Positions 1 through 13,515 of a stretch of DNA of 64,000 bases are shown piece by piece. The stretch's first letter is position 1. Every line of letters starts with the position of its first letter. The stretch lies in the NCBI RefSeq assembly GCF_963678635.1, contig NC_087065.1:20225623-20289622 (forward strand), given 5' to 3'. The DNA comes from Symsagittifera roscoffensis (lineage: Eukaryota > Xenacoelomorpha > Acoela > Convolutidae). The notes under the pieces were generated by a model. It was not told the DNA's origin and searched no databases. It saw nothing but the letters and a program-made list of their open reading frames with translations. Position numbers and translations under genes: made by a program.

Positions 1-1242
1 AGATGGATGCATTGACACTTGGATAGAAGTCATGAGGTTGCACTTGGAACAAGACAACTTGAACGATGAGAGACAAGCATGCACGGCGATACTGAGCAAT
101 CTGGAAGGCACAGCATTGAAATGCGTGGTTGCGAAGAAAGAAGAGGAACGCGATACAGCGGACAAAATCTTTGAAATATTGTTAAATCGATTCGGCTCAG
201 GCATGAAGGGTCATCAAGCGATGATGCGATTTGGAAAGAGAAGACAAAGGGACGTTGAATCGATAGACAGGTTCCTAGATGATCTTGAAAGCTTGAGAAG
301 AAGGAGTGACCCGGAAGAATCTACCAATCGAAGGAACTTCAGCATCGCCTCAAAGTTCATTGATGGGGTAAAGAGTGATGACTTGAGAACGATGTTAGCA
401 ACATACTATACATTGTCGAAAGACAGTGCACCAACTCCGGAAGAGATGAGGCAGAAGTCAAGAGAGTACATGCTGATGAAACCCAAGAAATACTCGTACT
501 CAGACAACAGGAATACACAGGGGGGAGTCAGCCACAAAGGTCGTCATGGTACAAACCCAGAGATGACATGGACAAACGCAGATCATGCGCTAACTGCGAG
601 TCAGCTGATCATCATGTGGCGGATTGCACGACATACAAACAGGGCATGAAGAGTTTGGGATATGCACCCGATGAGGAAGATATGAGCCAGATGGAAGAAC
701 ACGAGTTCTACAGTAGCTTGATCATCAAAATAGGTGCAAGATGCTTCTTCTGCAACCAAGAGGGGCACTTCAGGATGGACTGTCCGTTGTTTTGGGAAGC
801 GGTTAAGAATCAGAGTCATCCAAAACACAAGTTGGCGCTAGCAGCGGTACAGAACCAGAGAAACAGACACGGTGAATTTGAGACGAAAAACCAAGAAAAG
901 CCAAGTGCGGAGCTACCGACAAAAATAGTGAAGGCTGTAACACAATGTAATAGTGCAATAGAGGCCACGGCAAAGAACGCCCTAGAAATAATTTATGAGA
1001 AGGCGGCAGCGGAGGCTATCAACAAAGTGAAACAGGACCTGGCAGCGAAAGAAATAGAACAACGGCTGAAGCAAGAAATCGAAAGACAGAAAATGAACGA
1101 AGCATTAAGTTGCTCACAAACAATACCGGAAGCTGCTGAGGGGTCGACAAAAAATGGAAACTGTAACACTGTAAAAATGGTTACAGGAAAGCCATTTGGC
1201 ATAACAAAGATTGGGGCAAGAATAATGTCAATAATCACTTAG
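1..1242 (+). pseudogene. Element A gag region (3' part)
   Basis: This is the capsid-like and nucleocapsid part of gag in element A; its beginning is outside the window. The capsid-like segment starts near MRLHLEQDNLNDE and is rich in charged helices, as in Ty3/Gypsy gag. Two zinc knuckles of the form CX2CX4HX4C are visible near 590-630 (CANC...H...C) and 750-785 (CFFC...H...C). A helical, Lys/Glu-rich tail follows. The matching region of element B is very similar, which supports the assignment. It is fossil coding sequence within a broken element. Confidence 0.85.
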
Positions 1243-1264
1243 GCGGCCACGAAGTACGAGAAAA

Positions 1265-2000
1265 TTGAGCGAACCAAGTGACCAGACAATAATGCACATT
1301 GATGTGTACGCAGATTACTTGAGTTGTATAAACCCACAAACGACTTCTAGAGCATTGAGGGCACTACTCACGAGAGGGGGTAGCAAGTCGGTACGTGTTG
1401 ATAACAGGTACACAGAAGCTTATGGTCCACATGAGGTGATGCTAAATATAGATGGAATCAACATCTATACCAAAACAATGATAACATATGATGAAGACCT
1501 TATTGGGCAAATCTACGTGGGAAGAGAAGAGTTGAAAGTGAGATCGATTGGACACTGCGCCATGCTTGAAGAAGATGCAATGCACATTGGGACAGAGGCA
1601 GATGTGACAGCACATGTGCTAGACATAAGTGGTAAAAAGACTCAGTTACGTGGGTTACTTGATATGGAAGCAGTGTTGAGTGTCATACCAATCGAAACTT
1701 GGGAACGAATGGGCTTCAACAAAGATGATTTGATAGATTCGAGAATACGATTGTCAGCTGCAAACAAAGAGGCCCTGCGGGTGTTGGGCAGAACGCCGAT
1801 AATCGCCCTCAACCTGGGGGAACGTAACCTGTGGATGAGCTTTCTTGTGGTAGAAAACCTAGATGAGTCTGACCAATTCATTTTAGGCAGAGACTTCATC
1901 AGGAACTTTGATGTAGCGATAGATCTAAACAATGCAATGTTCAGGATACGGAACCCGGATAGGAGGTACGCAATCAAACCGGTAAATTTAATAATGGCAA
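1265..2000 (+). pseudogene. Element A protease region
   Basis: This is a retropepsin-like aspartic protease region between gag and RT. It shows the LRGLLD...LSVIP active-site neighbourhood and the downstream FILGRDFIRNFD segment that forms the second conserved block in Ty3/Gypsy proteases. In the family this enzyme cleaves the Gag-Pol precursor. The copy is part of a broken element and is treated as fossil. Confidence 0.8.
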
Positions 2001-2559
2001 ATGAAACCAAAGCACCGGTATTCTTGAGTAGGAGGGTGAGGCTAAAGGCGAACGAGGCGGCGATCGTAAGCTTACTAATGAAAAATTACATTGAACTAAG
2101 TGACAACAAGCAGGTATGCATAGTCCCAAATCCAAATAGTCAAAGTGATGCTGTTTTAGGAAGATCCTTCTCGATCACGAAGAGCGGCCTCTGCGTGAGT
2201 GTCTTATTGAATACCCTTGACATGCCAATCACGATACAGAGGAGGAGGAAACTGGGATATGCTTTACCTGTAAAAACTCGATATGAAATGACTGAAAACC
2301 ATAAACAAAATGAAGTTGTTGATTGTCCCAATCATAGGGACAAAAATTGTATCTTGAGACGATTGAATAAAAAAAAAGATTCATCAGGTTTTGTGAAGTC
2401 ACTTAAGTCAGAGACAGACGATGGACTATCGAGCTGTTCGAATTTCCCGGAACGGCCCACATTAGAAGAAATACAGAGTGATAAACCGGTCCTACCGGAA
2501 ATTGAACACTTAAGAGGCAAGTTAACGGACGAACAGCTCGAAGCCATCAAGGACGTACT

Positions 2560-3945
2560 AGAACGGAACGAGGAGGTTTTTCCAAGACATAAGGCAGACA
2601 TCGGGTGTTGTAATTTTGTTGAGCATGAAATAGAACTTGAGGAAAACGCAATACCGCACAGGGAGGGGGCGAGGCGCATGACCCCACACAAATCGGATGC
2701 GTGCAGAAAGGAGATTGAGACGCTACTAGAGTATGACATGATAGAACCATCCAAATCACCGTGGGCGTGTGGAGTAGTGATGGCCAAAAAGAAAGGCGAC
2801 CAGTTGAGGTTTTGTTGTGACTTTCGATACCTGAACTCCGTCACGGTGAAGGATGCCTATCCCATACCTAGGATTGATGAGAGTCTCTCGAAGTTAGGTG
2901 ATGCAAAATTTTTACGACTCTTGATTTAGGCTCGGCCTTTTGGCAGGTACCACTCAGGAAACAGGACAGGGACAAGACAGGGTTTGCCTGCGAGTTGGGT
3001 CTCTTTCAATGGAAACGGATGCCGTTTGGACTCTGCAATGCCACTGCCACGTTTCAGCGGCTGATGGCACACGCGCTGACAGGCGTGACGAAAAAGTACG
3101 GCAATCTGGTAATGTGCTACGTGGATGACGTGGTAATAGCGACACCCACACTGGAGGACCACATTGAGAGACTTGACGAAGTATTTGCGTGCATGAAGAG
3201 GTCGGGGCTGAAGTGCAAACCATCAAAGTGTGAGATACTCAAGGATTCGATAAAATACTTGGGCAGGATGGTAGACAAACACGGCATCAGACCAGATCCA
3301 GACGCAGTAGAAGCAGTTCTAACTTGGAAATCGCCGAAAACGGAACACCAATTGATGAGCTTCCTGGGTTTTGCAAATTACTACAGAGAATTCGTCAAAG
3401 GCTATGCAGACAAGGTTTATCCGATGCAACAGTTAATGAGGCACAAGGGCAAGAAGTTCACGTGGAACAACGCAGCGGAAGAGTCATTCCAGAGAATAAA
3501 GAAAGAGTTGTGCGAGGCACCAGTACTAGGGATGCCAACAGAGAAAGGGATGTACGTGCTGGATATGGACGCGTCGGTAGTAGCGATATCGGGAATACTC
3601 CACCAGGAACAAGAGTGGAACAGGAAGACAGTCTTGAGACCAATAGCGTACGGAAGCAAAGTCCTAAGTGACACGGAAATGAAGTACGGGGCGCCAAAAG
3701 CAGAGATGTTCGCGGTGGTTACCCTTGTCCAAAAAAAAATACAAAGCAGACCTAGGCAGCGAGCCATTCAAGCTGCGAGTCGACAACAGGGCACTCAGTT
3801 GGCTGAAAACGTACTCAATGGACCAGAGCTTCATTGGAAGGTGGATAGTTCGCCTGGACGGATACAACATGATAATTGAGCATAGGACAAGAGGCAAACA
3901 TCAAAATGCCGATAGCTTGAGTAAGAAGAAGGAGTTCTACGAGAG
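2560..3945 (+). pseudogene. Element A reverse transcriptase-RNase H region
   Basis: This is a Ty3/Gypsy-type RT followed by RNase H. Visible signatures are FCCDFRYLNSVTVKDAYPIP, the palm motif MPFGLCNATATFQRLM, the catalytic YVDDVVIATP block, LGFANYYREF at the end of the connection, and RNase H motifs through to HQNADSLSKK. These enzymes copy the element RNA to DNA and remove the RNA strand. The closest visible relative is the matching region of element B. It is fossil and broken. Confidence 0.88.
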
Positions 3946-4811
3946 GCAAGAACAAAGAGAGGCAGATAGCCCCGAAATCAAAGATGGTTTTTCCTTCATG
4001 GATAAGGAAACGTATGACAGTCTTCCTCTCACGAGATGGTTGGACAAATCAGGCAAACCAATAGAAGATCACCCCGAGTAACCAAAAGATACTACGAAAG
4101 AAACAATCTTGAAAAAGAACCGAGGGATGCCGATAGGAATAATGCTCAAGTCAAAGATCGTGAGGGAGACGCTCAAAGCAAAAGGCTACGATCTCAACCA
4201 GGTAGAGACGGGGGAAGCACAAATAGACGAAGACTTAAGGGGGTTACTCGAGAAACTAGCAGATGATAAGCCCGTGACGTGATTCAAGAAAACTGTAAGG
4301 AGGAACCTGAGGTCACAATACTGCGAAAGAGCGGGACAGCGAGTGATAGAAATACCTCGAAGGTGACTAACCTTGATGGAAAGGAAGTGGTGCAGTCACT
4401 GGTTGAAAAGATCCCAGCCGAATTACTTGAACAGACTAGAGTTAGGAAAAAGAGAGTGGAGTTCAAGGAAGAAGCTGAATACCTGGGACTAGGTCAAGAG
4501 TCCGGGGAGCGGTCCACGTCCACGGAAGAAGAAAACACTGAAGGAGAGAATTTGTCCGGGGAGTGTGAAATGTGGGATGAGGACTCGGAAGCGAGCAGTG
4601 ACAATCAAGATAGTCTCTGCATGATATTGGCAGAAGAAAAGATTAGACACCAGGACAGGGAATTACAAACAGATCCGTCCTCAGGAACCTTCAACTTGGA
4701 CGTGCAGGAAATACGAGGTGGTGAAGAACTCGAGAGGATTGCCATGAAGATTAACATGTCAAGGCGAGATATAGGCTGTCGGACCTGATAAGAGCCCAGA
4801 AGAATGACAAG

Positions 4812-6131
4812 ATGACAAGCAATCTCTCCAAATGGATCCGAACGGGGTCCAAGGAGAAAGGGGAACTTGAAGAAGACAGCTACAAGATCTTGAGCCAGTT
4901 CTACAAAGAGAGGAAAGAGTTACTCTATCACACGGCTGACGGGGTGGTAGCATGCAAGAGAAAAGACGAGGAGAAGATACTACACAAGCACAACCTCATC
5001 ATATTACCACAATTATATCAGACAGAGGTGCTGTTCAGATCACATGACCAAATGGGGCACCAGGGGATAGACAAGGTGCAACAAAGAATACTTCACAGGT
5101 TCGATTGGCCGGGATTGAGGAAAGCCTGTGAGAGGTGGGTGAATGCATGCCTGGCATGCTTGCAAGTGAAAGACCCAAGGAAGATGAAGTTCCCGCTCAA
5201 GTCGGTGGAAAGCTCGGAATTTAATGAAGTGGTGCAGATAGACCATCAGAAGATCTGTATGACGGAGTCGGGGTATAACCAGATACTGGTTATAATTGAT
5301 CACTTCGCAAAGCTGGCAGAAGCGGTGCCGTGTCAAACAGCTTCGGCAGAGGAGACTTGTGACCACTTGATAACCCATTGGATATCAAGGTATGGTTGTC
5401 CAATGACTTTTCAGTCAGACAACGGCAAGGCCTTTGTGGGGGACTTGACTAAGGAATTAATGAAGAGGTCACACATTGCTCAAGCACACTCAACGACCTA
5501 CCATCCTCAGACCAACGGGCTGGTAGAGAGACAGTTGGTGAACATGCTGAGGGTATACTGCTCCAGATACTTGACGGACTGGGATAAATATCTGCCACAA
5601 GTCGTAGGGGCATACAACAGTACTCAACACTCAACGACGGGAATCAGTCCATTCATGATGTTGACAGGCAAAGAGAGAGCGATGCCCCTGATGTTCTTTT
5701 ACCCGGGGTATGAAGGGAAGAGGACGTCGCCTCAAGCTTACGTGAAAGAAGCGATCAGGAGACAGCAGGAAATAAACGAGCTATGCAGGAGGAACACTGC
5801 GCAGGCACACATGAGACAGCGCAAGAAATATGATGAAAAGATATTACAGGCGAAGCCATATGAAGTGGGCCAGTATGTGTGGGTTTTCCAGAATGTTATA
5901 CCGCCGAAAGGGACGAAGAAACTACTCAAGAAATGGAGAGGACCATTCATGATAACTGAAGTACATCAACAAGGACGGTTCTACCGCTTGAGTACTGGGC
6001 GAGCAGCACATTATGAGAACCTGAAGCCTCATGTCCCATCCCCAGAGGACTGGTGTATACCAAAGGACATGGAGGGACTAGAGTACCTACTAGTGGAACC
6101 AACATGTGAAGTGAACGAAAAAGGCACCTGA
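4812..6131 (+). pseudogene. Element A integrase region
   Basis: This is a DDE integrase region. It has the N-terminal H-H-C-C zinc-binding arrangement (HNLIILP...MGHQGIDKVQQ...CLAC), the catalytic-core blocks VVQIDH and FQSDNGKAF, and HPQTNGLVERQ carrying the last acidic residue. After the core comes a GPY/F-like module (KKWRGPFMITEV), typical of Ty3/Gypsy integrases. No chromodomain is recognisable. The enzyme joins element DNA to host DNA in the family; this copy is part of a broken element. Confidence 0.87.
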
Positions 6132-6155
6132 GATAAGAATGATGGCAAGGAAAAC

Positions 6156-7346
6156 TTGAGTTTGGATGACAATGAAAAAATAGACGCGGACTCTGAAGCG
6201 GAATCTTATTTGGAAGGAGATTGGAACGATCCGGAGCAAGGTGAGGTGCCGAAGTGGACTGAACCAGACTTGTCAATACCAGCGGGGACAAGGAGTGGCA
6301 ATCGCAAACGCACAGGCATGAGGTACAACGGGTATGGGGACGATTTCCTGATCAACAAGATACAGCCCGATGACCTAGGCAAAGAACTAATAAGTGTGGG
6401 CGAGCTGGCGGCAGATGGTGAATGGCAGATCATCGATGATAATGAACACTACCCACAGGAAGACTACTCGACACCGGAACAGGAGACGGATTTAGAACAG
6501 AGCGAGATACAGAGGAGGGAGAATACGAACCTGAGGATATTAGAATGGATGTGCGATGTCAAGAACGGAAGCGAGGAAGGACAGAGCATACAGCAAGTTG
6601 ACATATCAGCGGGGAAATACATGAAATCGGAGGATCCTCTATTCGGCTGGACGGCAACGGACAGCCCGCTCGACATTCCGCCAGATAATTCAGACCCAGC
6701 ATCATCGACGGGGACGTCGATAAATATTTTTGTCCGGGGAGTGGGGGTAGGACTTACCCACACCGAAAATTTAATGATAAAGAAACTCAGAGAAGTGAGA
6801 GAAACGTGCGGACTGGAACTGGACGGAGAGGAGGCCGGGCCTACCATAGGACGGAATTTCAAAACGAAGTTTGAAATACCAAACGAATACTCAGAAAATA
6901 TCCTGATAACGGATAGTGACTTCATTCTGTCAGACAGGACTAGCGCAATCTGTATCACGGCGGACATGAGTTTCAAATCAAGACTGGAGGCTGACTTCAA
7001 GAGAGAGTACCAGAACGTGGAGTTTCTGTTTAGACAGAGACCGGGACTGGGAGGAATGGCTGCGCTTCCACCATCAGTAGCACAAGTCCCGGGCAAATAC
7101 CTGTGCTTCCTAGTGACGAGGGTCAATGACAGGAACACGATCGATCCCGAACACGTGGTGTTGGCACTAACAAGACTACGAGACTTCATGATTGAAAGAG
7201 GGATAACGGAGGTCTCAATGCCGGTGTATGACCCAAACAGGGGCAAATTGAGCCCAAGGGAATTGTACGCTATCCTACACGTGGTCTTCGCAGAAACTGA
7301 GATAATGGTGCATCTTCACAAGAAATACTACTTGAGCATCGCCTGA
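6156..7346 (+). pseudogene. Element A post-integrase tail with macro-domain-like segment
   Basis: An acidic linker is followed from about 6880 to the end by a segment resembling TARG1/OARD1-type macro domains. It has ILITDSDFIL, then an ICITADMSFKSRLEADFKREY block (compare the family's HCVSADF-x-M-x-x-GIA-x-x-F pattern), a GG-A-LPPS block, KYLCFLVTRV, an RDFMIERGITEVSMPVYD strand-loop, and a VFAETEI-type end. Macro domains bind or remove ADP-ribose. Conservation between A and B supports a real protein segment. Function is inferred by eye only. Confidence 0.6.
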
Positions 7347-7793
7347 GTCGGGTACGCGGGGGTCTCGAGTTGGTCATGAGGGAAGAATCTCGAGTTAGGT
7401 GTGGGGGTACAAAACAGGTAAAGAATCTTAGGGGTGATTGGCATGACAATTAATATTTTAAATGATTGACGGTGCTAAAACATAAAATGAATCTGCATGT
7501 TTTTAGAAAATTTCCAATTGAACTATCTTAGTAGGACGGAAAGGAAAGGGTTTTAACTATAGTAGTGAAGGGGGTTTTTTAGGTTAGGAACACAGCCTGT
7601 TAGTCAAAAAATGGGGTGCTATTTTCAGATTGATTTGGTAAAGTCAAATTGACTACTCAACTGTATTCAATTGAAGAAAGAGAACGCAAGTTGAACGACA
7701 CCTCAAGATGTAAACTCAAGTTGCTCAGGTAAACTCAAGTTGCTCAGGTAAACTCAAGTTGCTAAAACTCAAGTTGCTAATACTCAAGATCAC
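7347..7793 (+). promoter_or_regulatory. Spacer between pol and cargo in element A, with CTNGAG/CTCAAG array
   Basis: This is a non-coding spacer of about 450 bp. Near its start are two CTCGAG hexamers, and at 7711-7790 there is a short tandem array of about 19-bp units built on CTCAAGTTGCTCAGGTAAA. The units contain CAGGTAAA, which resembles a 5' splice site. Element B has a shorter spacer at the same place with a similar but not identical array. It may hold an internal promoter or splice signals for expressing the cargo; this is inference from position and repetition. Confidence 0.4.
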
Positions 7794-10700
7794 TTGGAAA
7801 TTACGGAAATGGCAGATCGATTCTGGAAGTCCATGCCATCGGCTTTGAAAAAACCCACACTTGACGAGTTGTACAGACGTCTGAGGGACCTGGATTATAC
7901 TCAAGTGGATGAGAGAATGGCAGTGATGTGGAATGCCATCCTCCAGTTGGAGGATGAGGGCGAGTGCCGGGAGTCTGCGACACAAGCGGTTTTGATGGTA
8001 GGCTACACCACCGATGGAATATCCAATCAAGAGCAAACCAGGTGGCTGTCCTGGAACGTCGATGGAGCAATAAGGGGGTTCGACTTGGCAAGGAACCCTG
8101 GCTTGAGTAATAATACTGAATATGGTGCAGGGGAGTTCCCACTGCCGGTCAGACCATCAGTCAGATCCACGGGCCAGAGCACGAGCAAGACACCATTGAT
8201 GTCACGGGCGCAGCAAACGGGGGAAGCGTATCCGGACGTCAGTATCATGAAGAGAGAGCTTGAGAGGACTCAGCGGGAGATGAACAAGGCAAACCTCGAC
8301 CGGGATCAAGCGAAGCTCGAGAGAGATCAGGCGAAACTTGAGAGGGATCAAGCGCGGAGGGAACTGGACATGTTGAGAGCTGAACAGCTACAGGCAGAAA
8401 GGGTGCGAGAGAATGCCGCGAATTGCGAGCAGCTGAAGTCAGAGCTTGAATGGATCCAGCAACGACAACGCGAGCTCGACATGCAGAAAGGGGCTAGGCC
8501 CAAAGAGCGGGTGGTGACCGGCTCAAGACCAGAGTCACGTATGGAGGTGGATGAAGCTCCTAGGTCGAAGGGACGATTTAACCTCGATCGCGCGGCTCAA
8601 GAACATATGAACGAAGGGTTGGAAGTGTGGATACCGACTGAATCAGCGTCCTCCCTGCGTGGTCTAGAGACACAAGTAATACGCCCATTGATGGACGTCG
8701 CGCTGCCTGGATATACACCAAGTTCGACCCCGGGTAGTAGTCAAGTGAGTGGTAGCTCGTCACGACTGAAAGAGTTGCACGAGCGGCTACAGCTAAGGAG
8801 TCGCGAGAGTCCAGCAAGAGCGGAGCTACCCTGGACGTGGGGGGAGCAACCTGTCAGGAGTGTGGTGATCTCAAGTTACAAGAAGAATACGGAAGGTAGA
8901 TACCACAGGCACAATCGGATGGACTGGAGCACGGCGCAGAGAGACAGAAGAGATTGCTTCCATGACGCGGCTTGGGTGGAATACCTCACGCAGCCACGTG
9001 TGCCCGAGGGGGCGGTCCACCTGATCATAGGGGACAGCTTGTTGCGGGTGCTGACCCGGATCCAGTCCCATTGGCAAACGGGGATCTTGAGCTTCGCTGG
9101 AGCTGCAACGCCGCAGATGTTAGCAACACTTGAGATGCTAGGGATGGCAAGAGTATACACGGTGACTCTGATGGTCGGGACGAATGACGTGTCCAGGGGG
9201 AAGCAAGGAAGGTGACGAGGCTGCACGACAAGATGAGCTGCATTCTTGAGGAATTGCGGATTCAAATGGATCCGGCTATTCTTACGGTGTGCACCATCCC
9301 TTACAACATGAAAGCGGACCAACATGCAATGGAGATGAACACAAAAGTGCGAAACCTGAACGAAATAATCAGGCAGATACACCGAAGAAGTGTCCTCCCC
9401 GTTGGGTTGTTGGATGTGGCCGACTAAATGGAGCTATCTGCTTTCCCTGACGATGCATCCTCGGATGGGATTCACTTTGACAGGCCCAGAGGGGCGGAGT
9501 GGTTAAATGACGTCTTCCAAAGGCACATAAGCGCATTGGAGGCAGAGTTGCTAGAGACGGCACAGGTCACATTCGGACCACCCCCAAATCCACCCTTCTT
9601 CAACCCGAGGATTTGTCCAGTCGCTTGGGTGCGGTGACCGATTCTAGAGAGAGTTCGAGGAACAGCCGGACCAAGTTGCCGGGCACCGCGCCCATGGAGG
9701 CTGAGGAGGCAACGTCATCAACTCCTCAGGGATCAGTAATATCCTCGGTGGTGGTGGCGGAGAAGAAAAAACCGGAGAGGCCAGCGGTGACCAGCAGGTC
9801 GAGATATATGGAGAAGGTGAAGGAGCTGGTCTTGGAAGACCTGGAATGCAGGCTGGAGTTAGCGAAAGCTTTGGGTCTTGAGCGGGTGTCGCACGAAGAC
9901 TTGGGTAAACACCAGTGCGTGGGCTGGCTGAAGGCTCACGAGACACATTTCTCGAGAGCGAAAATGATGGAGACGGTGGATCTGACTGGGATTCCCACAA
10001 AATCGGTGATGGGACCTATCAACTACAGACCTCTCAAGTCATTGGGTAGTCCAGGACTCGTGGTGGAGCCTCCCAAGCACCGAACCAGCATTGCCAGGAT
10101 TAGGGTGGCCACTCCAGCACAGTTGAGGGTGGTGGACAAACTGATGGATCCGAGAGAAATGGAATTAACAGACGCCGCGTATGAAGGTGCAAGATTGGCC
10201 AACAACCCCAGATACGGGAAACCCTGCGGGAATACGCAGCTGGCCAAAACCTTGGCAGTTTATGACAGGGCAGACCCAGCCGCTGCGAGGGTGGTCATCG
10301 TGGCGGGATCGGACTTTGAGGGAACGTCTCCCAAGTTATTTTGGCCGGAAACTCTGATATATTCACTGCCGGGAGCGGAGCTAAACCAGATGTTAACCCT
10401 GGTGGTGGCAATAAAATCGGAGATGCCTTGCGAGCCTGAGCTACTGCTGTTTGTGGGGATGAACGATCACTTGCACGCGACGGGGTTTCTTGAGCAGCTC
10501 AAGGGTGATGAACCGGCACCGAAGAAGATCTGGGAAGCCATCCAGACACTATTTGCAGCCATGAATGAAGTACAAGAGAACGTTGCCTCACGATTTGGCT
10601 CCAAGACGAAAGTAGCGTTCACGACGTCCCCCGGGTACGCGAGCATGCCCCCAGCTCTGCAATTTGTGTATGCGATCTTGATCTTGATAGCAGAGGGCAA

Positions 10701-13515
10701 TGGGTGGCGTATTCTGATGGCAGCTCCCAATCGGGAGCTGGAACCTACGAACTTGAGACTTCGCAGATCAGAACTGGCGGCGGCGTGGGCGGATGTGTCC
10801 CACGCGTTGAGGGGCTTCTACGAGTTGGCTGACATCCTCATCGTATTGGACGAGGTCCTCTTGCTAGAGATATCCAACTTCGCTAGGCAACTCAAGCTCA
10901 GTCCGATCATAGGGGATGATCATCCAGTGGTGACTCACATGACGGACGGCCAGTCTGTGGTTTCGAAGCATGGAGTTGACCATCACAAGCTCCACCAGTA
11001 AATCTAGAGGGCCGAGCAACGAGAGGAAGAACGTGGCCGCAGCGGAGAAGCAGCTGGAGTCGATGGTGTATCGACTGACACAAGAGAGAGGCAGGTGGCC
11101 ATTCCTGACACCAAGGCTGAAGAACGCCACGGAGAAGTCAAGAGTAGGTGCACCACTTCTGGTGAAGCAGATCTGGGATTTTCTTGAGGAGCAGCTGGAA
11201 GTGGCCGAGAAGAGGGAAATGACGGTTGGCAGGTTCGTCACAGCAGCCAACGAAGTCACGATTGGAGGATTCTGGAGAGAGCACGCAAGGGGTGAGCTGA
11301 GGACGAGGAGGGATCACGAGATTCTTGAGTTCTTGAGTCCTTGTTGGGGAAAGGAGTTCCTGCTGGAGTGTACAGCGCGAAAGAAACCATCTTTGGAGCC
11401 TTCATACAGGAAATATTGAATATGCCCATCAGTCTGTTGCTTGCACTGTACCTGGTTTACCCGAGGTACCTGTTCAATATGGGCCCAGCATACATGTTCA
11501 GTCGGGGCGTGGTCACACTCCGGATTGACGGGTACTTGGCATTGGTGCTTCTAACCCACGGGGAACTGGTGTCATTTCACCGACTGATGAAATACGGAGA
11601 GCCTCTGTCGATGGGAAGAACACACTCGAGTATTGACACCTATTCGTATAAGTGTGCTGCCGGACTGAAGACGCTGCTGGTGCAGTACCTACTGATGCAA
11701 AACCGGCACCTGACTGGTGAAGAAAGGAGCCCGAAGACAAGAGATGAGTGGAGGAAAGTGAATGGAGGCATGCTTCTGTTGACGGACCTATGCCTGGCCA
11801 TGAGATCGGACCCCATGGGGATGATCCGGGGGCTAGAGGAGGTCTTAACCTGTATCTATGGACCGGCCGTCACGTTCGCGTTTCCAGACCCTCTGGTGAC
11901 AACGTATCGATACTCAGTGACACATGTGAGCCTCATAAGCATATTAGATGGGACAACACTCAATTGGTGTCAGCAGGAGGTGCTAAGGGCACAGATGAGC
12001 AACACGGTGCTCTTCGGAAAGGTGAAGGATCCGGAGTTGGTGATATACAGTTTCCGAGGACAACTGCAGTGCAGGATGGGAGGCAAGCGCGAAGGCCCCA
12101 TCGAAACCTATCCCAAGTTCTGGAACCTAAATCCCCTGACAGCAAATGGACAAGAGATCTTGAGAATTCCCGCATGGAAGAAAAGCTTCGAGCTGGTGAA
12201 AATGGAGCTAGAGGCGATATTGGAGAAGGAAGTCCTGCCAGCAAGCATTCCAGAATTTCCAACAGTGAGGAGAATGACCCTGGGGATGAACAGCTCCCTG
12301 GTGGTCCCGTCCCTTTTCGCGAGGGCAGCAACCGAAGAACAGCAGAAGGAGTTCATCGACGGCTGGGATCCTCTCTTCATCGGCTACTCTGCAGCGATTT
12401 ATTTTCATACCAGCGATGCGAAAATAAATTCATGGACAACTCAAGCCAAGAAAATGAGAGGGTCGCTGCCTCCGAAATTCGATGTACGAGATGCCTTGAG
12501 AACACTTGAGCGGACAAGCCTCGAGAACAAGTTGCCGGTGTGGGACGATGACAGGATGATAGTGAATGAAGGACATATTGCACTGAATGGAGACGAGATG
12601 GTGTTTGCCACAAGGAGATACCGGGCACCTTACGGACTAGAGCAGGTGGAAATGAGACAGGAGGGAAAGGAGCTGGATGCAGCAGTCCCATTGTATGTGG
12701 CTCTGACTGAGTATAAGAAAACGGGTCCAGCGACACCATCACCCCTATCAGTGGACACCCCTGGGGATAAAAGGAGTGGTCCCGTAGAAGATCGATTCAG
12801 GAGGATTCTTGAGAGAAGAGAAGCAGAATCGCAAGAGGAAAGCATGGATGAGACTCTCAGTGAGGCAGGAGAGGATATGGAGGTGGGAAACACACCGGAG
12901 CAGGAGCCATCGGAGGAAGAGTTCACCACGCAAGAACTGTTGAAAGATCTGAGTGGAGAAAATTGGGCAGACACCCCCACGCCACCTCTGACCTCATCTC
13001 CCCGCAAGAATCTACAGTTGCCACTGACGAGCGAGAATCCCAATATGGGAATGATCTTCCTGAGTGCGCAGAGAAGGGAGAAGAACACCTTCGAGGGAAA
13101 CAGGGATGTCTTCCTAGGCACTCTGGATGAGGATGCTTGGCGAAAATTCTTGAGCGATTTTAATCGAGAAGTGGACGACGACACCACATTGGATGATTTT
13201 AAGGAGGAGCTGTGGGACACAGTAGTGAAATTCGGAGAGCCTGTCCTGATGCGGACAGGCCTGGAGGAGAAAGCTAGAGGAGAGCTGCTGAGCAAGATGG
13301 TCGAGTTGAGGAAGGCATCACGAAAGACCAAGGAAGACAAATGTAAAGACAGCTCTACTCTGAAACAAAAAACTGACAATAAAATAATTGAACATGTAAG
13401 GGGGGATAAGGTCGGAACTAGTAATATAATTCAAAGTACTAAAATCCTTAAGGCTCGAGCAGGGGGAGGCAAGAGTTGGAAGGGTTGGATGGAGACAAGG
13501 AAGTCGAATCAGTGA
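7794..13515 (+). pseudogene. Element A cargo region 1: coiled coil, two SGNH-like domains, hydrophobic segment
   Basis: This is a long post-pol coding region matching 29705-35407 of element B. It starts with a helical N-terminus (MADRFWKSMP). A coiled coil of repeated RDQAKLE-type heptads follows near 8270-8480. The first SGNH-hydrolase-like domain lies around 9010-9550 (IIGDSLL, GTNDVS, DGIHFD). The second lies around 10285-10950 (VIVAGSDF, GMNDHL, GDDHP). A conserved region of unknown fold has a hydrophobic stretch near 11420-11490, and an acidic, Pro/Ser-rich tail closes the region. It is broken in this copy. No envelope-like features (leader peptide, furin site) are seen. Confidence 0.6.

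Noticed and set aside
2332-2844. Minus-strand open frames over gag-pol, repeated in both elements
   Set aside because: They are shadows of the Arg/Lys/Glu-rich sense coding sequence and show no domain; conservation follows from the sense strand.
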